A stretch of DNA of 64,000 bases from Ganaspis brasiliensis (taxonomy: Eukaryota > Arthropoda > Insecta > Hymenoptera > Figitidae): NCBI GenBank assembly GCA_037103525.1, contig JAZKLR010000710.1, positions 1 to 64,000 on the forward strand, given 5' to 3'. Both the position numbers and the translations under genes were made by a program. Below the pieces are notes generated by a model. That model did no database searches, was not told the DNA's origin, and worked only from the letters and a program-made list of their open reading frames with translations. Each line of letters begins with the position of its first letter. Position 1 is the first letter of the stretch. Of the stretch, positions 1 through 10,435 are shown piece after piece.

Positions 1-20
1 CTATTACATTTTTATGAATT

Positions 21-172
21 GACTAGCCCCCAGATTTTTTTAAATCCTCAGTCTTGTATGGATCATATTTGTAGTTCACCTAGAAGTGATGATCACTGAT
101 GACCAATTACATTCAACCGATTCTAGTCAAACCTTATTGAGATATTGCACCCCTATGACATTTTTATGAATT
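21..172 (+). repeat. Representative A-type monomer, 152 bp
   Basis: This is the commonest type in the first 15 kb. Reading from 'gactag', it has a five-C run, a T-run followed by 'aaatcc', 'cagtcttgtatggatcat', 'tgtagttcacctagaag', a dyad 'agtgatgatcact' at 85-97, 'ccaattacattcaaccg', 'attctagtcaaacc', 'gatatt' and 'atttttatgaatt'. Diagnostic A features are 'cttgtatg', 'gatgatcactg', 'tctagtcaaacc' and 'atttttatga'. A-types are frequent from 1 to 16.5 kb, recur at 22-24, 27 and 33-36.8 kb, are not seen from about 36.8 to 51.6 kb, and return at 51.6-53.5 kb. Confidence 0.9.
85..97. other. Dyad element AGTGATGATCACT, repeated in A-type monomers
   Basis: The arms AGTGAT and ATCACT are perfect reverse complements around a single G at 91. 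The same 13-mer is in nearly every A-type and full-length C-type monomer. In B and I types the right arm reads 'accact', and in D types the left arm reads 'agcgat', so the dyad is broken. Recognition by a DNA-binding protein is speculation; what the sequence shows is a dyad kept in some types and lost in others. Confidence 0.7.
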
Positions 173-779
173 GACTAGCCCCCAAATTTTTTAAATCCTC
201 AGTCTTGTATGGATCATATTTGTAGTTCACCTAGAAGTGATGATCACTGATGACCAATTACATTTAACCAATTCTAATCAACCCTTATTAAGATATTTCA
301 CCACTATTACATCTTCTTAAATTCACTAGCCCCAAGAATTTTTTAAATCCTTATTCTAGTAAAGATCATGATAGGAGTTCACCTTGAAGTGATGATCACT
401 GATGACCAATCACATTCAACCGATTCTAGTCAAACCTTAATGAGATATTCCACCCATATTACATTTTTATGAATTGACTAGCCCCCAGATTTTTTTAAAT
501 CCTCAGTCTTTTATGAATCATATTTGTAGTTCACCTTGAAGTGATGATCACTGATGACCAATCATATTCAACCGATTCTAGTCAAACCTTATTGAGTTAT
601 TCTACCCATATTACATTTTTATGAATTGACTAGCACCTAGATTTTTTTAAATCCTCAGTCTTTTATGAATCATATTTGTAGTTCACCTAGAAGTGATGAT
701 CACTGATGACCAATTACATTTAACCGATGCTAATCAACCCTTATTAAGATATTCCACCCCTATTACATTTTCTTGAAAT

Positions 780-931
780 GACCAGCCCCTAGATTTTTTT
801 AAATCCTCAGTCTAGTAAAGATCATGATTGTAGTTCACCTGGAAGTGATGACCACTGATGATCAATTACATTCAACAGATGCTAATCAACCATTTTTAGG
901 ATATTCCACCCCTATTATATTTTCTTGAATT
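780..931 (+). repeat. Representative I-type monomer, 152 bp
   Basis: It is marked by 'gaccagcccctag', 'cacctggaagtgatgacc', 'caacagatgctaatcaacc' and 'attaggatatt'-like ends. It is sparse in the first 15 kb, where this copy and one at about 15.59 kb are clear. It becomes common at 16.9-17.3, 20.5-20.7, 35.2-35.7, 41.3-42.2, 44.5-45.4 and 48.4-49.8 kb, usually alternating with E-type monomers. Confidence 0.8.
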
Positions 932-1082
932 GACTAGCCCCTAGATTTTTTAAATCCTCAGTCTAGTAAAGATCATGATTATAGTTCACCTCGAAGTGAT
1001 GACCACTGATGACCAATTTCATTCATCCGATTCTAATCAACACTTTTTGAGATATTCCACCCCTATGACATTTTTATGAATT

Positions 1083-1224
1083 GACTAGCCCCCAGATTTT
1101 TTTAAATCCTCAGTCTTGTATGGATCATATTTGTAGTTCACCTAGAAGTGATGATCACTGATGACCAATCACATTCAACCGTTTCTAATCAGACCCATAA
1201 TAAGATATTACTTTTATTTGAATT
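1083..1224 (+). repeat. 142-bp deletion monomer
   Basis: This monomer is 142 bp instead of 153. The signature 'cagacccataataag' is followed by 'atattacttttatttg', where full-length relatives have 11 more bases, 'ccacccatatt'. In the full-length form the lost segment lies between two copies of 'atatt', so one copy plus the spacer has been removed. I count about 21 monomers with this exact signature, near 1.20, 1.80, 4.52, 6.79, 7.39, 9.80, 13.14, 15.41, 16.77, 20.40, 21.75, 22.35, 25.99, 27.65, 32.05, 33.56, 34.16, 35.06, 48.71, 53.72 and 61.61 kb. All share the same breakpoint, so one founding deletion spread by amplification is the simplest reading. Confidence 0.92.
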
Positions 1225-1376
1225 CACAAGCCCCCAAGTTTTTTTAAATCCTCAGACATGTATGGATCATATTTGTGGTACACTTAGAAGCGATGATCAC
1301 TGATGTCCAATTACATTTAACCGATGCTAATCAACCCTTATTAAGATATTTCACTCCTATTATATTTTCATGAATT
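1225..1376 (+). repeat. Representative D-type monomer, 152 bp
   Basis: It begins 'cacaagcccccaag' in place of 'gactagcccccag', then has 'cagacatgtatggatcat', 'tgtggtacac', 'agaagcgatgatcactg' and 'tgtccaattac'. D-types almost always follow a C-type or a 142-bp deletion monomer, so C-D is an ordered pair rather than two independently scattered variants. A sub-form with 'cagaag' and 'catgattaa'-region changes (for example 5001-5152) follows the full-length C-type. Confidence 0.85.
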
Positions 1377-1971
1377 GACTAGCCCCAGATTTTTTTAAAT
1401 CCTCAGTCTAGTAAAGATCATGATTATAGATCACCTCGAAGTGATGACCACTGATGACCAATTACATTCAACCGATTCTAATCAACCCTTTTTGAGATAT
1501 TCCACCACTATTACATTTTCTTGAATTGACTAGACACTAGATTTTTTTAATATTCATCTAATAAGGATCATGATTGTAGTTCACCTAGAAGCGATGACCA
1601 CTGATGTCCAATTACATTAAACCGATGCTAATCAACCCTTATTAAGATATTCAAACCCTATTACATTTTTATGAATTGACTAGCCCCCAGATTTTTTTAA
1701 ATCCTCAGTCTTGTATGGATCATATTTGTAGTTCACCTAGAAGTGATGATCACTGATGACCAATCACATTCAACCGTTTCTAATCAGACCCATAATAAGA
1801 TATTACTTTTATTTGAATTCACAAGCCCCCAAGTTTTTTTAAATCCTCAGACATGTATGGATCATATTTGTGGTACACTTAGAAGCGATGATCACTGATG
1901 TCCAATTACATTTAACCGATGCTAATCAACCCTTATTAAGATATTTCACTCCTATTATATTTTCATGAATT

Positions 1972-2123
1972 GACTAGCCCCCAGATTTTTTTAAATCCTC
2001 AGTCTAGTAAAGATCATGATTGTAGTTTACCTAGAAGTGATGACCACTGATGACCAATTACATTCAACCGATTCTAATCAACCCTTTTTGAGATATTCCA
2101 CCACTATTACATTTTCTTGAATT
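1972..2123 (+). repeat. Representative B-type monomer, 152 bp
   Basis: Markers are 'cagtctagtaaagatcatg', 'gatgaccactgatgacc' and 'accctttttgagatatt'. It has no A-type dyad, because 'gatcact' is replaced by 'gaccact'. Base count gives 54 G/C in 152. It contains a 10-bp-spaced direct repeat of TGATGACC. In the first 15 kb the order B then E ('gacactag' form) then A is kept in copy after copy, at about 2.0, 2.9, 5.2, 7.6, 8.5, 10.5, 11.4 and 13.8 kb. Confidence 0.85.
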
Positions 2124-2273
2124 GACTAGACACTAGATTTTTTTAATATTCATCTAATAAGGATCATGATTGTAGTTCACCTAGAAGCGATGACCACTGA
2201 TGTCCAATTACATTAAACCGATGCTAATCAACCCTTATTAAGATATTCAAACCCTATTACATTTTTATGAATT
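2124..2273 (+). repeat. Representative E-type monomer, 150 bp
   Basis: It is marked by 'gactagacactag', 'tttaatattcatctaataag' and 'agaagcgatgaccactg'. Spacing of the 'gactag' landmarks here is exactly 150; the same value is found at 5305-5455. Two bases are missing around 'attcatctaat' compared with the A/B form. A second E form reads 'gactagacccc' with 'attcagactaataagg', has 151 bp, and dominates from 17 kb onward. Confidence 0.85.
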
Positions 2274-4693
2274 GACTAGCCCCCAGATTTTTTTAAATCC
2301 TCAGTCTTGTATGGATCATATTTGTAGTTCACCTAGAAGTGATGATCACTGATGACCAATTACATTCAATCGATTCTAGTCAAACCTTATTGAGATATTC
2401 CACCCATATTACATTTTTATGAATTGACTAGCCCCCAGATTTTTTTAAATCCTCAGTCTTGTATGAATCATATTTGTAGTTCACCTAGAAGTGATGATCA
2501 CTGATGACCAATTACATTCAACCGATTCTAGTCAAACCTTATTGAGATATTCCACCCCTATTACATTTTTATGAATTGACTAGCCCCCAGATTTTTTTAA
2601 ATCCTCAGTCTTGTATGGATCATATTTGTAGTTCACCTAGAAGTGATGATCACTGATGACCAATTACATTCAATCGATTCTAGTCAAACCTTATTGAGAT
2701 ATTCCACCCATATTACATTTTTATGAATTGACTAGCCCCCAGATTTTTTTAAATCCTCAGTCTTGTATGAATCATATTTGTAGTTCACCTAGAAGTGATG
2801 ATCACTGATGACCAATTACATTCAACCGATTCTAGTCAAACCTTATTGAGATATTCCACCCCTATTACATTTTTATGAATTGACTAGCCCCCAGATTTTT
2901 TTAAATCCTCAGTCTAGTAAAGATCATGATTGTAGTTTACCTAGAAGTGATGACCACTGATGACCAATTACATTCAACCGATTCTAATCAACCCTTTTTG
3001 AGATATTCCACCACTATTACATTTTCTTGAATTGACTAGACACTAGATTTTTTTAATATTCATCTAATAAGGATCATGATTGTAGTTCACCTAGAAGCGA
3101 TGACCACTGATGTCCAATTACATTAAACCGATGCTAATCAACCCTTATTAAGATATTCAAACCCTATTACATTTTTATAAATTGACTAGCCCCCAGATTT
3201 TTTTAAATCCTCAGTCTTGTATGGATCATATTTGTAGTTCACCTAGAAGTGATGATCACTGATGACCAATTACATTCAACCGATTCTAGTCAAACCTTAT
3301 TGAGATATTCCACCCATATTACATTTTTATGAATTGACTAGCCCCCAGATTTTTTTAAATCCTCAGTCTTGTATGAATCATATTTGTAGTTCACCTAGAA
3401 GTGATGATCACTGATGACCAATTACATTCAACCGATTCTAGTCAAACCTTATTGAGATATTCCACCCCTATTACATTTTTATGAATTTACTAGCCCCCAG
3501 ATTTTTTTAAATCCTCAGTCTTGTATGGATCATATTTGTAGTTCACCTAGAAGTGATGATCACTGATGACCAATTACATTCAACCGATTCTAGTCAAACC
3601 TTATTGAGATATTGCACCCCTATGACATTTTTATGAATTGACTAGCCCCCAGATTTTTTTAAATCCTCAGTCTTGTATGGATCATATTTGTAGTTCACCT
3701 AGAAGTGATGATCACTGATGACCAATTACATTTAACCAATTCTAATCAACCCTTATTAAGATATTTCACCACTATTACATCTTCTTAAATTCACTAGCCC
3801 CAAGAATTTTTTAAATCCTTATTCTAGTAAAGATCATGATAGTAGTTCACCTTGAAGTGATGATCACTGATGACCAATCACATTCAACCGATTCTAGTCA
3901 AACCTTATTGAGATATTCCACCCATATTACATTTTTATGAATTGACTAGCCCCCAGATTTTTTTAAATCCTCAGTCTTTTATGAATCATATTTGTAGTTC
4001 ACCTAGAAGTGATGATCACTGATGACCAATTACATTCAACCGATTTTAGTCAAACCTTATTGAGATATTCCACCCATATTACATTTTTATGAATTGACTA
4101 GCCCCCAGATTTTTTTAAATCCTCAGTCTTGTATGAATCATATTTGTAGTTCATCTAGAAGTGATGATCACTGATGACCAATTACATTCAACCGATTCTA
4201 GTCAAACCTTATTGAGATATTCCACCCCTATTACATTTTTATGAATTGACTAGCCCCCAGATTTTTTTAAATCCTCAGTCTAGTAAAGATCATGATTATA
4301 GATCACCTCTAAGTGATGACCACTGATGACCAATTTCATTCATCCGATACTAATCAACACTTTTTGAGATATTCCACCCCTATGACATTTTTATGAATTG
4401 ACTAGCCCCCAGATTTTTTTAAATCCTCAGTCTTGTATGGATCATATTTGTAGTTCACCTAGAAGTGATGATCACTGATTACCAATCACATTCAACCGTT
4501 TCTAATCAGACCCATAATAAGATATTACTTTTATTTGAATTCACAAGCCCCCAAGTTTTTTTAAATCTTCAGACATGTATGGATCATATTTGTGGTACAC
4601 TTAGAAATGATGATCACTGATGTCCAATTACATTTAACCGATTCTAATCAACATTTATTGAGATATTCCACACCTATTACATTTTCTTCAGTT

Positions 4694-4847
4694 CACTAGC
4701 CCCAAATTTTTTTTAAATCCACAGTCTGGTATGGATCATATTTGTAGTTCACCTAGAGGCAATGACCACTGATGTCCAATTACATTTACCCGATGCTAAT
4801 CAACCCTTATTGAGATATTGCACCCCTTTTACATCTCTTCTTAAATT
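4694..4847 (+). repeat. Representative F-type monomer, 154 bp
   Basis: It opens with 'cactagccccaaa' and a T8 run, then 'ccacagtctggtatgg', 'cctagaggcaatgacc' and 'catttacccgatgc'. Landmark spacing is 154 because its end carries 'acatctcttctt' where most C-type junctions have 'acatcttctt', a 2-bp expansion. F is regularly followed by C then D. A sub-form with 'ttcaccagaagcaatg' lacks two bases and occurs near 18.81, 24.56, 29.55, 40.14, 47.74 and 60.33 kb. Confidence 0.82.
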
Positions 4848-5000
4848 CACTAGCCCCAAGAATTTTTTAAATCCTTATTCTAGTAAAGATAATGATTGTA
4901 GTTCACCTTGAAGTGATGATCACTGATAAACAATTACATTAAACCGTTTCAAATCAGACCCTTACTAAGATATTCCACCCATATTACTTTTATTTGAATT
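4848..5000 (+). repeat. Representative full-length C-type monomer, 153 bp
   Basis: It begins 'cactagccccaagaa', with 'ccttattctagtaaag', 'caccttgaagtgatgatc' and 'ccgtttc', then 'cagacccttac'. The extra G in 'cagaccc' makes this type 153 bp. This is the full-length relative of the 142-bp form and shows both 'atatt' copies around 'ccaccc' that define the deletion. Because 153 is divisible by three, an open frame can survive longer across this type than elsewhere. Confidence 0.85.
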
Positions 5001-5739
5001 CAGAAGCCCCCAAGTTTTTTTAAATCCTGAGACTTGTATGGATCATATTTGTAATAGACCTAGAAGCGATGATCATTGATGTCTAATTACATTTAAACGA
5101 TGCTAATCAACCCTTATTAAGATATTCCACCCCTATTATATTTTCTTGAATTGACTAGCCCCCAGATTTTTTTAAATCCTCAGTCTAGTAAAGATCATGA
5201 TTGTAGTTTACCTAGAAGTGATGACCACTGATGACCAATTACATTCAACCGATTCTAATCAACCCTTTTTGAGATATTCCACCGCTATTACATTTTCTTG
5301 AATTGACTAGACACTAGATTTTTTTAATATTCATCTAATAAGGATCATGATTGTAGTTCACCTAGAAGCGATGACCACTGATGTCCAATTACATTAAACC
5401 GATGCTAATCAACCCTTATTAATATATTCAAACCCTATTACATTTTTATGAATTGACTAGCCCCCAGATTTTTTTAAATCCTCAGTCTTGTATGGATCAT
5501 ATTTGTAGTTCACCTAGAAGTGATGATCACTGATGACCAATTACATTCAACCGATTCTAGTCAAACCTTATTGAGATATTCCACCCATATTACATTTTTA
5601 TGAATTGACTAGCCCCCAGATTTTTTTAAATCCTCAGTCTTGTATGAATCATATTTGTAGTTCACCTAGAAGTGATGATCACTGATGACCAATTACATTC
5701 AACCGATTCTAGTCAAACCTTATTGAGATATTCCACCCC

Positions 5740-8700
5740 TATTACATTTTTATGAATTGACTAGCCCCCAGATTTTTTTAAATCCTCAGTCTTGTATGGA
5801 TCATATTTGTAGTTCACCTAGAAGTGATGATCACTGATGACCAATTACATTCAACCGATTCTAGTCAAACCTTATTGAGATATTGCACCCCTATGACATT
5901 TTTATGAATTGACTAGCCCCCAAATTTTTTTAAATCCTCAGTCTTGTATGGATCATATTTGTAGTTCACCTAGAAGTGATGATCACTGATGACCAATTAC
6001 ATTTAACCAATTCTAATCAACCCTTATTAAGATATTTCACCACTATTACATCTTCTTAAATTCACTAGCCCCAAGAATTTTTTAAATCCTTATTCTAGTA
6101 AAGATCATGATAGGAGTTCACCTTGAAGTGATGATCACTGATGACCAATCACATTCAACCGATTCTAGTCAAACCTTAATGAGATATTCCACCCATATTA
6201 CATTTTTATGAATTGACTAGCCCCCAGATTTTTTTAAATCCTCAGTCTTTTATGAATCATATTTGTAGTTCACCTTGAAGTGATGATCACTGATGACCAA
6301 TCATATTCAACCGATTCTAGTCAAACCTTATTGAGTTATTCTACCCATATTACATTTTTATGAATTGACTAGCACCTAGATTTTTTTAAATCCTCAGTCT
6401 TTTATGAATCATATTTGTAGTTCACCTAGAAGTGATGATCACTGATGATCAATTACATTCAACAGATGCTAATCAACCATTTTTAGGATATTCCACCCCT
6501 ATTATATTTTCTTGAATTGACTAGCCCCTAGATTTTTTTAAATCCTCAGTCTAGTAAAGATCATGATTATAGTTCACCTCGAAGTGATGACCACTGATGA
6601 CCAATTTCATTCATCCGATTCTAATCAACACTTTTTGAGATATTCCACCCCTATGACATTTTTATGAATTGACTAGCCCCCAGATTTTTTTAAATCCTCA
6701 GTCTTGTATGGATCATATTTGTAGTTCACCTAGAAGTGATGATCACTGATGACCAATCACATTCAACCGTTTCTAATCAGACCCATAATAAGATATTACT
6801 TTTATTTGAATTCACAAGCCCCCAAGTTTTTTTAAATCCTCAGACATGTATGGATCATATTTGTGGTACACTTAGAAGCGATGATCACTGATGTCCAATT
6901 ACATTTAACCGATGCTAATCAACCCTTATTAAGATATTTCACTCCTATTATATTTTCATGAATTGACTAGCCCCCAGATTTTTTTAAATCCTCAGTCTAG
7001 TAAAGATCATGATTATAGATCACCTCGAAGTGATGACCACTGATGACCAATTACATTCAACCGATTCTAATCAACCCTTTTTGAGATATTCCACCACTAT
7101 TACATTTTCTTGAATTGACTAGACACTAGATTTTTTTAATATTCATCTAATAAGGATCATGATTGTAGTTCACCTAGAAGCGATGACCACTGATGTCCAA
7201 TTACATTAAACCGATGCTAATCAACCCTTATTAAGATATTCAAACCCTATTACATTTTTATGAATTGACTAGCCCCCAGATTTTTTTAAATCCTCAGTCT
7301 TGTATGGATCATATTTGTAGTTCACCTAGAAGTGATGATCACTGATGACCAATCACATTCAACCGTTTCTAATCAGACCCATAATAAGATATTACTTTTA
7401 TTTGAATTCACAAGCCCCCAAGTTTTTTTAAATCCTCAGACATGTATGGATCATATTTGTGGTACACTTAGAAGCGATGATCACTGATGTCCAATTACAT
7501 TTAACCGATGCTAATCAACCCTTATTAAGATATTTCACTCCTATTATATTTTCATGAATTGACTAGCCCCCAGATTTTCTTAAATCCTCAGTCTAGTAAA
7601 GATCATGATTGTAGTTTACCTAGAAGTGATGACCACTGATGACCAATTACATTCAACCGATTCTAATCAACCCTTTTTGAGATATTCCACCACTATTACA
7701 TTTTCTTGAATTGACTAGACACTAGATTTTTTTAATATTCATCTAATAAGGATCATGATTGTAGTTCACCTAGAAGCGATGACCACTGATGTCCAATTAC
7801 ATTAAACCGATGCTAATCAACCCTTATTAAGATATTCAAACCCTATTACATTTTTATGAATTGACTAGCCCCCAGATTTTTTTAAATCCTCAGTCTTGTA
7901 TGGATCATATTTGTAGTTCACCTAGAAGTGATGATCACTGATGACCAATTACATTCAATCGATTCTAGTCAAACCTTATTGAGATATTCCACCCATATTA
8001 CATTTTTATGAATTGACTAGCCCCCAGATTTTTTTAAATCCTCAGTCTTGTATGAATCATATTTGTAGTTCACCTAGAAGTGATGATCACTGATGACCAA
8101 TTACATTCAACCGATTCTAGTCAAACCTTATTGAGATATTCCACCCCTATTACATTTTTATGAATTGACTAGCCCCCAGATTTTTTTAAATCCTCAGTCT
8201 TGTATGGATCATATTTGTAGTTCACCTAGAAGTGATGATCACTGATGACCAATTACATTCAATCGATTCTAGTCAAACCTTATTGAGATATTCCACCCAT
8301 ATTACATTTTTATGAATTGACTAGCCCCCAGATTTTTTTAAATCCTCAGTCTTGTATGAATCATATTTGTAGTTCACCTAGAAGTGATGATCACTGATGA
8401 CCAATTACATTCAACCGATTCTAGTCAAACCTTATTGAGATATTCCACCCCTATTACATTTTTATGAATTGACTAGCCCCCAGATTTTTTTAAATCCTCA
8501 GTCTAGTAAAGATCATGATTGTAGTTTACCTAGAAGTGATGACCACTGATGACCAATTACATTCAACCGATTCTAATCAACCCTTTTTGAGATATTCCAC
8601 CACTATTACATTTTCTTGAATTGACTAGACACTAGATTTTTTTAATATTCATCTAATAAGGATCATGATTGTAGTTCACCTAGAAGCGATGACCACTGAT

Positions 8701-10430
8701 GTCCAATTACATTAAACCGATGCTAATCAACCCTTATTAAGATATTCAAACCCTATTACATTTTTATAAATTGACTAGCCCCCAGATTTTTTTAAATCCT
8801 CAGTCTTGTATGGATCATATTTGTAGTTCACCTAGAAGTGATGATCACTGATGACCAATTACATTCAACCGATTCTAGTCAAACCTTATTGAGATATTGC
8901 ACCCCTATGACATTTTTATGAATTGACTAGCCCCCAGATTTTTTTAAATCCTCAGTCTTGTATGGATCATATTTGTAGTTCACCTAGAAGTGATGATCAC
9001 TGATGACCAATTACATTTAACCAATTCTAATCAACCCTTATTAAGATATTTCACCACTATTACATCTTCTTAAATTCACTAGCCCCAAGAATTTTTTAAA
9101 TCCTTATTCTAGTAAAGATCATGATAGTAGTTCACCTTGAAGTGATGATCACTGATGACCAATCACATTCAACCGATTCTAGTCAAACCTTATTGAGATA
9201 TTCCACCCATATTACATTTTTATGAATTGACTAGCCCCCAGATTTTTTTAAATCCTCAGTCTTTTATGAATCATATTTGTAGTTCACCTAGAAGTGATGA
9301 TCACTGATGACCAATTACATTCAACCGATTTTAGTCAAACCTTATTGAGATATTCCACCCATATTACATTTTTATGAATTGACTAGCCCCCAGATTTTTT
9401 TAAATCCTCAGTCTTGTATGAATCATATTTGTAGTTCATCTAGAAGTGATGATCACTGATGACCAATTACATTCAACCGATTCTAGTCAAACCTTATTGA
9501 GATATTCCACCCCTATTACATTTTTATGAATTGACTAGCCCCCAGATTTTTTTAAATCCTCAGTCTTGTATGAATCATATTTGTAGTTCATCTAGAAGTG
9601 ATGATCACTGATGACCAATTTCATTCATCCGATACTAATCAACACTTTTTGAGATATTCCACCCCTATGACATTTTTATGAATTGACTAGCCCCCAGATT
9701 TTTTTAAATCCTCAGTCTTGTATGGATCATATTTGTAGTTCACCTAGAAGTGATGATCACTGATTACCAATCACATTCAACCGTTTCTAATCAGACCCAT
9801 AATAAGATATTACTTTTATTTGAATTCACAAGCCCCCAAGTTTTTTTAAATCTTCAGACATGTATGGATCATATTTGTGGTACACTTAGAAATGATGATC
9901 ACTGATGTCCAATTACATTTAACCGATTCTAATCAACATTTATTGAGATATTCCACACCTATTACATTTTCTTTAGTTCACTAGCCCTAAATTTTTTTTA
10001 AATCCACAGTCTGGTATGGATCATATTTGTAGTTCACCTAGAGGCAATGACCACTGATGTCCAATTACATTTACCCGATGCTAATCAACCCTTATTGAGA
10101 TATTGCACCCCTTTTACATCTCTTCTTAAATTCACTAGCCCCAAGAATTTTTTAAATCCTTATTCTAGTAAAGATAATGATTGTAGTTTACCTTGAAGTG
10201 ATGATCACTGATAAACAATTACATTCAACCGTTTCTAATCAGTCCCTTACTAAGATATTCCACCCATATTACTTTTATTTGAATTCAGAAGCCCCCAAGT
10301 TTTTTTAAATCCTGAGACTTGTATGGATCATATTTGTGGTAGACCTAGAAGCGATGATCATTGATGTCTAATTACATTTAAACGATGCTAATCAACCCTT
10401 ATTAAGATATTCCACCCCTATTATATTTTC
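5740..10430 (+). repeat. First-domain block, copy 2 (shortened by three monomers)
   Basis: It is colinear with 1-5145. The offset starts at 5739, drops to 5587 near 6445 (parent 690-860) and drops again from 5589 to 5285 near 8890 (parent 3301-3605). The small drift between steps comes from single-base T and C run differences. The drops are exactly 152 and 304 bp, that is one and two monomers lost. A short A-type patch at about 9566-9605 replaces B-like bases found at 4281-4320. The end is where the local sequence switches to matching 1970 onward. Confidence 0.85.
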
Positions 10431-10435
10431 TTAAA

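Larger units (their letters stand above)
1..5739 (+). repeat. First-domain block, copy 1
   Basis: It is A-rich, with ordered B-E-A triplets and C/deletion-D pairs. Its first bases realign at about 5740: the private string 'gataggagttc' is at 369-379 and again at 6108-6118 (offset 5739). Internal repetition is also strong: the stretch around 1.67-2.27 kb and the stretches at 2.28-2.57 and 2.58-2.88 kb share A monomers with 'caatcgattc'. No sequence other than the satellite is present. Confidence 0.85.

Noticed and set aside
40..54. Intrinsic terminator
   Set aside because: The T-run has no GC-rich hairpin before it, only 'gcccccaga', and it repeats in every monomer as part of the satellite.
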